Of a stretch of 64,000 bases of DNA, positions 61,901 through 64,000 are shown one piece after another. The DNA comes from Liolophura sinensis. Its lineage: Eukaryota; Mollusca; Polyplacophora; Chitonida; Chitonidae. Every line of letters starts with the position of its first letter. Positions within the stretch are counted from its first letter, which is position 1. Both the position numbers and the translations under genes were made by a program. Location of the stretch: contig NC_088300.1 of assembly GCF_032854445.1 (NCBI RefSeq), positions 64,514,984 to 64,578,983 on the forward strand. Direction: 5' to 3'. The notes below the pieces were generated by a model. That model ran no database searches. It was given only the letters and a program-made list of their open reading frames with translations, and had not been told where the DNA came from.

Positions 61901-64000
61901 GTCAGGTGGTGGATAATGTCAGCTACAGTCAGGAGTCTGAATGTTGGCCATGGCAACCCGAGTCAATCTTTTAACCAAGCCAACTTCAGTAAGGAATGAA
62001 TGAATGAATGATTATGGCTTAACGCCATATCGGCAATATTTCGGCCATACAGTGACGAACTTCAGCAAGGATGTCAACTGTATCAACCAGTCACATAGAA
62101 TAGAAACTATGTAAACTAAGGTTAAACTTCTAGCCAGGTCAACATTCTAAGCTCTTTGTATTCACACTGCAGACTTAAGTATTCACAACACGGTACAAAT
62201 TTCGATATGAACAGCCTGACAACCTATGCAATGTACAGTTTCAGACTGATGTCAAAAGAAATATTACTCAAAATTCTCCTATACTTATATTTAAAACAAT
62301 ATGACTGTTGATACCCAATGACTGTGTAAGTAAGTCAAGCAGACCACAACAACGGACATCAAACTTTCAAGCCACTGAAAAAAAGAGGCTATGGAGACTT
62401 ATAAAATGGCAGATAAACAAAAGTGAGAAATTTTCTAACCTGAAGGGAAATTTGAGTATTCCAGGGACAGAACTTCCCCATCATGAGCCTCAACAATACT
62501 GATCTCTTCCATGAACTGAAGATCGTGTATCCTAGGCAACAGAACAGTAAACAGGTTTAAAGGAATTGTAAAATGTAATTTTATCACTAAAAATGGAAGC
62601 ATTAAAATAATAAGTTTAATCTGTTAGTTATATTTTCAAACATTTCCTCCTTTTACACACCAGGAAGACAAGTTATCAGCTATACTGCTTACCCTAAATT
62701 CTCAACAATTTCTACCTCAGACATAGTACATGTTTTGGCATATTAGAAAACTGTTACTTAATCTGGACATGTTACTTTATCATTTCTCTAATTCATGTGT
62801 GTCCGTACCTGAACAATAGATTTCAGTCTTTAAATATTACGAATGAATTTATTCTGTTTTTTCAAATTGCATCAAAAGTTATACTTTACAGCTGAAATTT
62901 GTTGAAAAATTCATACAATGTGAGGTGAGAATAGACAAGATTACGAGTTCTACATTTATTAACTGAATTATTTGGAACACTCTTACACAGTGTTTAATTT
63001 GAAGAAGACGGAACCTATCAGTTATTCGATGTTGAGCATCAGCTGGTGTTACCTTATATTGCCGAGTCTGTCTCCAGAGGCTAGGTGTTGGCCGTCAGGG
63101 CTTACTTTGATCGCCCTCACACCATTCTTCCCATCATAGTTTGTGTCAGTCTTATCCTTTGTGCCAGCTGGAAAACATTCAAACATATTTTGCTTTTGAG
63201 GCACATGCTTCTGCAAATTATTCATTTAGGAATCTACTTTTATTTCTCAGTAAATTTTATGGATGTTCCTAAATCATGTCTGTTTAGTCATTATTTTCTG
63301 TTGTTTTACAAGCTCTATCAACTAAATCCCTTTGTTCTTTCCATTTATTCTGAATGCAGTTTATTACAAAAGATAGCTGGGTATCTTGCAATGAAGCTTC
63401 AACTAAGACTAGAAATTTACCTGGGTTGTAATTAACATCACAGAGATTGGCGAATGTAGGGTCTACATACAAGATCTTTAGAACCTCCTGAAAAGCAAAA
63501 AAGGTAAGCTTAACAAAATTTTGGAAAATGAAAAATTTTCTGGTATCTTTGTCACCATTTATCTTTAGCAACATTATTTAAACAATATAAAACCAAATGG
63601 GTTTGGTTTAAATAACTTCAATTTTACTGACAGCTTTTATTTGCTGACATTAGATTCTAGTGGACAACACCTCAAAGGTGAAGGAAACTGGAGAGTGTGC
63701 AGCAGAGCACATGGAAAACCTCCTGAGGTCGAGCTAGTACTTGATTGAAACACGACACATGCCATTGGTTAGGAAAGGGCTAGTCCCATTTTAGGACTAC
63801 ATATTAGATGACAGGCAGCAGGGCCTAGAATCTTAGGTACCCACTAAAGTGTGCAAGACGTGGGCTAGCGGCATGCCACAGAGAATTCTCACACTGTGAT
63901 GCTATGCTTAACAAAGCTTACATGACTGTAGATATTATGCTTGTAGGTTGTGTTCTCTGTCATGTGAGGATCCAAATTCCACACACGTATTGTGTCATCG
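22623..64000 (-). CDS. MAPKBP1: MAPKBP1/WDR62-family JNK-scaffold WD40 protein (5' end off window)
   Basis: Homologue of vertebrate MAPKBP1 and WDR62. Their products carry two WD40 propellers and a long tail, bind JNK and act at spindle poles and centrosomes. Twenty-five minus-strand exons were placed, giving about 1,820 residues. In order they show WD40 repeats ([75 protein letters not shown]), then the tail motifs RGKWAERV and AITVKSMLD, then [18 protein letters not shown] and [10 protein letters not shown], then a 2-kb Ser-rich exon. The end is a conserved helical segment ([14 protein letters not shown] and [20 protein letters not shown]). Human homologues are about 1,515 residues long; this one is longer, mainly because of the Ser-rich exon. 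Phases close everywhere except between the exons at 56480-56597 and 55929-55974. Whether it serves both vertebrate roles is inferred from the usual single copy in invertebrates. Confidence 0.93.
23210..23283 (-). CDS. MAPKBP1: MAPKBP1 exon: helical segment
   Basis: Encodes [20 protein letters not shown], then HLYEQ. It matches CEQLVAELRGSVRQAVRLYH in vertebrate MAPKBP1. Acceptor TTGACAG, donor GTATGT, phase 1 in and 0 out. Confidence 0.92.
23340..23600. repeat. Degenerate ~27-bp tandem repeat
   Basis: About nine imperfect copies of atactcaaagagaaacactg-type units lie in the intron between the exons at 23210-23283 and 24007-24299. Frames through it are not genes. Confidence 0.7.
24007..24299 (-). 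CDS. MAPKBP1: MAPKBP1 exon: Ser/Pro-rich linker
   Basis: Encodes [20 protein letters not shown] and then Pro-, Ser- and Thr-rich sequence ending SSSKKQEES. It has no recognisable fold. Acceptor CACCAG, donor GTAATT; phases 2 and 1 join both neighbours. Confidence 0.88.
24980..25300 (-). mobile_element. MITE-2-like copy and adjoining dispersed motif
   Basis: Contains cctattctgagagcatttct and the inverse of the MITE-2 core. It is followed by gattctgagagttctgttga and ccttagaaaggtgttttgtg, a motif also found near 5975-6050 (inverted), 13985-14060, 31115-31160 and 44840-44890. Confidence 0.5.
25654..27670 (-). CDS. MAPKBP1: MAPKBP1 2-kb Ser-rich tail exon
   Basis: A 2,017-nt exon opening [19 protein letters not shown] and closing PVSTMLNSR. 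It is rich in Ser, Lys, Arg and Pro, with repeated RRxS-type basophilic kinase motifs (RRHS, RRSLPGD, RRSAPDL). It also has a short EEEEEEE acidic run, SSSYSDSSS, the stretch [16 protein letters not shown] and [12 protein letters not shown]. No globular domain is seen, so it is probably a disordered, phosphorylated scaffold region. It accounts for most of the extra length over the vertebrate proteins. Acceptor TTGCAG, donor GTATGT. The long plus-strand frame at 26461-27060 is its antisense shadow. Confidence 0.92.
27671..29488. other. MAPKBP1 intron with local duplication
   Basis: An AT-rich intron. At about 28600-28905 a block of about 160 bp occurs twice, diverged; both copies include aaagctcacatttttgt and caatagttatttaaaca. 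No coding feature. Confidence 0.7.
29489..29725 (-). CDS. MAPKBP1: MAPKBP1 basic tail exon
   Basis: Encodes [20 protein letters not shown], then [16 protein letters not shown] and [20 protein letters not shown]. It is strongly basic. The acceptor CTTAG at 29726 was chosen because it alone keeps the frame from the previous exon (phase 1); the nearby CTACAG acceptor would shift it. Donor GTAAAG. Confidence 0.8.
30003..30130. repeat. Dispersed ~125-bp repeat, copy 2
   Basis: Same orientation as 18778-18903; shares agccactgagcatttct, aaattcagtctctaaccaca and aatgaaccgcagggcttaaa. Confidence 0.75.
30513..30630 (-). CDS. MAPKBP1: MAPKBP1 tail exon
   Basis: Encodes [20 protein letters not shown], then [29 protein letters not shown] resembles a Ser-Pro phosphosite cluster. 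Acceptor TTTCAG, donor GTAAGT, phase 0 in and 1 out. Confidence 0.88.
30735..30912 (+). mobile_element. MITE-2 copy
   Basis: Contains ttgattttgaagacatgact, acactggttgggctggccaa and the end aaagaattacagta, as at 39624-39853. Its left end is not clear. Confidence 0.6.
31425..31480 (+). mobile_element. SINE tail fragment
   Basis: Reads aatcttgagtgtggcataaa and then ttaaataaataagca, a remnant of the common SINE 3' end. Confidence 0.5.
31519..31635 (-). CDS. MAPKBP1: MAPKBP1 tail exon
   Basis: Encodes [20 protein letters not shown], then [19 protein letters not shown]. It is 39 codons, phase 0 at both ends, with acceptor TTCTTAG and donor GTATGT. No fold is recognised. Confidence 0.88.
31890..31985 (+). 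mobile_element. SINE 3' fragment (variant)
   Basis: Contains ggtggtggtttcctctaccc, ataaacctgaccaccatcat and ctttaaacaccaaccaaata, a variant of the common SINE tail. Confidence 0.5.
33190..33255 (-). CDS. MAPKBP1: MAPKBP1 charged helical exon
   Basis: Encodes [20 protein letters not shown] and ES. It is highly charged and helix-like, 22 codons long and phase 0 at both ends. Acceptor TTGCAG, donor GTAAGT. Confidence 0.88.
35194..35224 (-). CDS. MAPKBP1: MAPKBP1 31-nt microexon
   Basis: Encodes [10 protein letters not shown] after one base that completes the previous codon. Acceptor TTGCAG, donor GTAAGT. It accepts phase 2 from either the 46093-46262 exon (AG+G, Arg) or the ATG exon at 40191-40315 (CT+G, Leu), so both can splice to it in frame. 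Confidence 0.85.
35966..36098 (+). mobile_element. SINE, 3' part
   Basis: Contains caacctgcagatggtcgtgg, gtttcctcccaccatattgc and gtgaaatattcttacagcat, then an aaataaataaataaataag tail. Same family as 12022-12266. Confidence 0.75.
36119..36302. repeat. 28-bp minisatellite
   Basis: About 6.5 copies of a 28-bp unit beginning gatgtgacataaatgtgata, differing mainly at two positions. The repetitive minus-strand frames of the type [11 protein letters not shown] come only from this array. Confidence 0.92.
37420..37735. repeat. Degenerate ~28-bp tandem repeat
   Basis: About eleven imperfect copies of gaggcctgaatcaaactggt with variable spacers (gatcagaa, gatcagag). Confidence 0.75.
39180..39390 (+). 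repeat. Dispersed repeat family R3, copy 1
   Basis: Contains cttaaattctcaacaaatta and atacatgttttggcatatta, shared with 47330-47515 and 62690-62910 in the same orientation. Class not identified. Confidence 0.65.
39624..39853 (+). mobile_element. MITE-2, best complete copy (~230 bp)
   Basis: Left end taccgtaagtcctcaacctt; right end, reverse-complemented, tactgtaattcttcaacact. These imperfect terminal inverted repeats reach about 30 bp and include a shared CACATG-like part. The copy is bounded by TA. The core includes ttttggagacaaaactacac. No coding capacity. Confidence 0.7.
40191..40315 (-). CDS. MAPKBP1: Alternative first coding exon of a MAPKBP1 tail-only isoform
   Basis: Begins with an ATG in a strong context (GACCATGGG) and reads [15 protein letters not shown], then [14 protein letters not shown] and [10 protein letters not shown]. 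It ends in phase 2 at a GTTAGT donor, the phase needed by the microexon at 35194-35224. It cannot be an internal exon of the main transcript: joined to the 46093-46262 exon through the AACAG acceptor at 40333, it would stop at TGA at once. The likely reading is an internal promoter making a protein without the WD40 region. The competing GTATGT donor four bases on would be out of phase. Confidence 0.6.
43471..43691 (-). mobile_element. MITE-2 copy
   Basis: Inverted copy running from taatgtaactcttcaacctc to aaaaggtcgaggaattagaa, whose ends are inverted repeats of each other. The core gcatattctgaaagcataat matches the other copies. Confidence 0.65.
45430..45995. repeat. 88-bp tandem array next to a MAPKBP1 exon
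   Basis: About six copies with period 88. The unit contains gttccaacatacagtatact, gtgtaagcacttcagaaggt and tccaacatatagttctgaaa. The last five copies are nearly identical and the first is diverged. The array ends about 100 bp 3' (in transcription) of the exon 46093-46262. A short (AT)n run follows at 46033-46050. Confidence 0.92.
46093..46262 (-). CDS. MAPKBP1: MAPKBP1 exon ([10 protein letters not shown] ... [11 protein letters not shown])
   Basis: Encodes [19 protein letters not shown], then [14 protein letters not shown] and [17 protein letters not shown]. It corresponds to the FLKQHFETLA and SISSRFLLQ motifs in the vertebrate tails. Acceptor TTTCAG, donor GTGAGT, phase 0 in and 2 out. 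Confidence 0.92.
47330..47515 (+). repeat. Dispersed repeat family R3, copy 2
   Basis: Contains taccctaaatcttcagcaaa and gtgcatgttttggcatatta, as at 39180-39390 and 62690-62910. Confidence 0.65.
47876..47982 (-). CDS. MAPKBP1: MAPKBP1 exon ([10 protein letters not shown] acidic segment)
   Basis: Encodes [20 protein letters not shown], then [16 protein letters not shown]. It matches SESTEPLSVDG in vertebrate MAPKBP1. Two TP sites are candidate proline-directed phosphosites, plausible for a JNK scaffold. Acceptor ACTCAG, donor GTAAGG. Confidence 0.93.
49430..49490 (-). mobile_element. SINE tail fragment
   Basis: Contains atttacttatttcactggag and tcgtactcaataatatttat, a worn inverted end of the common SINE. 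Confidence 0.45.
49601..49701 (-). CDS. MAPKBP1: MAPKBP1 exon
   Basis: Encodes [20 protein letters not shown], then [13 protein letters not shown]. Acceptor TGACAG, donor GTCAGT (a weaker form also used at 55475-55480), phase 2 in and 1 out. Confidence 0.9.
50745..50815. repeat. Long T-rich tract
   Basis: Nearly pure T runs broken by single A, G or C, including a run of about 18 T. No other function is evident. Confidence 0.8.
51405..51625 (+). mobile_element. tRNA-derived SINE, near full length
   Basis: Contains caccgagagttcaagtgcag (B-box-like), caacctgcagatggttgtgg, gttttctcccaccataatgc and gtgaaatattcttaagtgag, then aggcgtaaaccaccaatcag and an aaataaatt tail. It ends about 20 bp from the MAPKBP1 exon 51644-51825. 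Confidence 0.78.
51644..51825 (-). CDS. MAPKBP1: MAPKBP1 exon (acidic, REVIYYPQ)
   Basis: Encodes [30 protein letters not shown], an acidic [11 protein letters not shown] stretch and [18 protein letters not shown]. It matches EDGIVYPEPSDNPTMDTSEF in vertebrate MAPKBP1. Acceptor TTGTCAG, donor GTAAGT. Confidence 0.93.
53245..53346 (-). CDS. MAPKBP1: MAPKBP1 exon (acidic, [12 protein letters not shown])
   Basis: Encodes [19 protein letters not shown], then [15 protein letters not shown]. Phase 0 at both ends, acceptor CCTCAG, donor GTGAGT. Confidence 0.9.
53347..54808. other. MAPKBP1 intron
   Basis: No recognisable exon or repeat. The plus-strand frame 53659-54024 has no family resemblance, and its His/Thr-rich part lies over a CA-rich stretch (tcaccacaccacacccacca), so I treat it as non-coding. 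Confidence 0.6.
54809..54885 (-). CDS. MAPKBP1: MAPKBP1 exon
   Basis: Encodes [20 protein letters not shown], then ETPPV. RRETIVI loosely fits a kinase-docking pattern (basic residues, then hydrophobic-x-hydrophobic), but this is speculative. Acceptor TTTTAG, donor GTAAGC. Confidence 0.9.
55481..55863 (-). CDS. MAPKBP1: MAPKBP1 exon ([17 protein letters not shown])
   Basis: Encodes [19 protein letters not shown] and a linker with [17 protein letters not shown]. It then has [20 protein letters not shown], the counterpart of RRGRWVQPGVELSVRSMLDL in vertebrate MAPKBP1. Acceptor TTTCAG, donor GTCAGT. Confidence 0.93.
55929..55974 (-). CDS. MAPKBP1: MAPKBP1 short exon (probable)
   Basis: Reads [14 protein letters not shown] and joins in phase to [10 protein letters not shown] of the next exon. 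It needs phase 1 from upstream, but the exon 56480-56597 leaves phase 0. Either one more exon lies between them or the upstream donor is different. Acceptor TTATAG, donor GTAAAG. Confidence 0.6.
56480..56597 (-). CDS. MAPKBP1: MAPKBP1 exon: last WD40 strand
   Basis: Encodes [20 protein letters not shown], then [28 protein letters not shown] with MRxRL is the family signature closing the second propeller. Acceptor GTCCAG; the donor chosen is GTAAAG. Confidence 0.92.
57173..57424 (-). CDS. MAPKBP1: MAPKBP1 exon: WD40 repeats
   Basis: Encodes [20 protein letters not shown], then [39 protein letters not shown] and [18 protein letters not shown]. It follows the vertebrate sequence closely ([30 protein letters not shown]). 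Donor GTAAGC. The acceptor CACAAAG is a poor one, but it is the only phase-correct choice. Confidence 0.93.
57827..57945 (-). CDS. MAPKBP1: MAPKBP1 exon: WD40 repeat
   Basis: Encodes [20 protein letters not shown], then [19 protein letters not shown]. It matches the [16 protein letters not shown] and GCQDRNIR segments. Acceptor TTACAG, donor GTATGT. Confidence 0.94.
58165..58361 (-). CDS. MAPKBP1: MAPKBP1 exon: WD40 repeat; source of the adjacent minisatellite
   Basis: Encodes [20 protein letters not shown], then [20 protein letters not shown] and [17 protein letters not shown]. It matches LLASASRDRLIHVLDA and ISCGADKSIYFR. The acceptor CCACCTGCAG abuts the minisatellite at 58362, whose units copy this boundary. 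Donor GTAAGT. Confidence 0.95.
58362..61830. repeat. 3.4-kb minisatellite of ~40 units copying a splice acceptor
   Basis: Two 60-bp units next to the exon are followed by about 38 units of 84-90 bp. On the minus strand each unit carries a branch-point-like CACTAATC, a pyrimidine-rich CTCACTCCACCCAC, CTGCAG and then GTTCCCGCCTTCTGGCCTCC, which copies the first bases of the real exon (GTCCCCGCCTCCTGGCCTCC). From 58866 to about 60540 the units form dimers with a 177-bp period, and the dimers alternate in two types, giving a 354-bp period. Frames through the array on either strand (for example 60487-60714 +) are products of the repeat, not genes. Confidence 0.95.
61987..62055 (-). mobile_element. 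SINE-like fragment
   Basis: gaatgaatgaatgaatgatt, then atggcttaacgccatatcgg and caatatttcggccatacagt. A simple-repeat tail followed by an inverted 3' region is typical of a short SINE relic of a different family. Confidence 0.5.
62440..62531 (-). CDS. MAPKBP1: MAPKBP1 exon: WD40 repeat
   Basis: Encodes [20 protein letters not shown], then [10 protein letters not shown]. It matches HELQSLSEMLKVEAHDSEIL and CLEYS. Acceptor GCCTAG, donor GTTAGA. Confidence 0.92.
62690..62910 (+). repeat. Dispersed repeat family R3, copy 3
   Basis: Contains taccctaaattctcaacaat and gtacatgttttggcatatta, as at 39180-39390 and 47330-47515. All three copies lie in MAPKBP1 introns in the same orientation. Confidence 0.65.
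63053..63167 (-). CDS. MAPKBP1: MAPKBP1 exon: WD40 repeat
   Basis: Encodes [20 protein letters not shown], then [17 protein letters not shown]. It matches [20 protein letters not shown] in vertebrates. Acceptor TTCCAG, donor GTAACA. Confidence 0.94.
63421..63487 (-). CDS. MAPKBP1: MAPKBP1 exon
   Basis: Encodes [20 protein letters not shown] and NP, equivalent to DLIKIIYVDGNTQALLD. Acceptor TTTCAG, donor GTAAAT. Confidence 0.92.
63922..64000 (-). CDS. MAPKBP1: MAPKBP1 exon, cut by the window edge
   Basis: Encodes [20 protein letters not shown] and HNIYSH, the WD40 strand matching SSDNTIRLWN and TLHRNILS. Donor GTAAGC; the acceptor lies off the right edge. Confidence 0.93.

Overview
The window is eukaryotic nuclear DNA from an invertebrate animal. 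Genes are split into many short exons with GT-AG introns. Non-coding DNA is AT-rich and filled with tRNA-derived SINEs, small DNA transposons with inverted ends and minisatellites. A lophotrochozoan such as a mollusc or brachiopod is the best guess, from the style of the short interspersed repeats. No database search was run, so the species is not established. Most long reading frames are chance or antisense frames. Gene models were built by hand from homology, splice signals and codon-phase continuity.

Region 1 (1 to about 9500) holds a minus-strand ABHD12 gene (alpha/beta hydrolase, lysophosphatidylserine lipase). Eight exons are recognisable between 795 and 6817. The catalytic serine motif GHSLG is present. 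The 3' exons with the catalytic Asp and His lie beyond the left edge, and the 5' end is not resolved. Two exons each carry an apparent one-base frameshift. One ABHD12 intron holds a small same-strand THAP zinc-finger reading frame.

Region 2 (9502 to about 17035) holds a complete plus-strand GINS1 (PSF1) gene: seven exons, 195 codons plus stop, all phases closing, and a polyadenylation signal. ABHD12 and GINS1 stand head to head, as they do in human 20p11.21. The sequence before GINS1 has two CCAAT boxes and an E2F-like site.

Region 3 (17033 to about 22600) is a gene-poor stretch between two convergent genes. It probably includes the long 3' UTR of the next gene.

Region 4 (22623 to 64000) is a single large minus-strand gene of the MAPKBP1/WDR62 family (JNK-binding WD40 scaffold, spindle-pole function). 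Its 5' end lies off the right edge. Twenty-five exons were placed, coding for about 1,820 residues. They give the distal WD40 repeats, conserved tail motifs, one unusually long 2-kb serine-rich exon and the conserved C-terminal helix. A separate ATG exon at 40191-40315 joins in phase with the downstream exons, so an internal promoter may make a tail-only isoform without WD40 repeats.

The most unusual structure is a 3.4-kb minisatellite at 58362-61830. Its unit is a duplicate of the branch point, 3' splice site and first bases of the adjacent WD40 exon. The gene therefore carries about 40 decoy splice acceptors immediately upstream of the real one, with nested 177-bp and 354-bp higher-order periodicity. 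The last exon of the same gene shows a second array, in which the final codons and stop codon are copied downstream.
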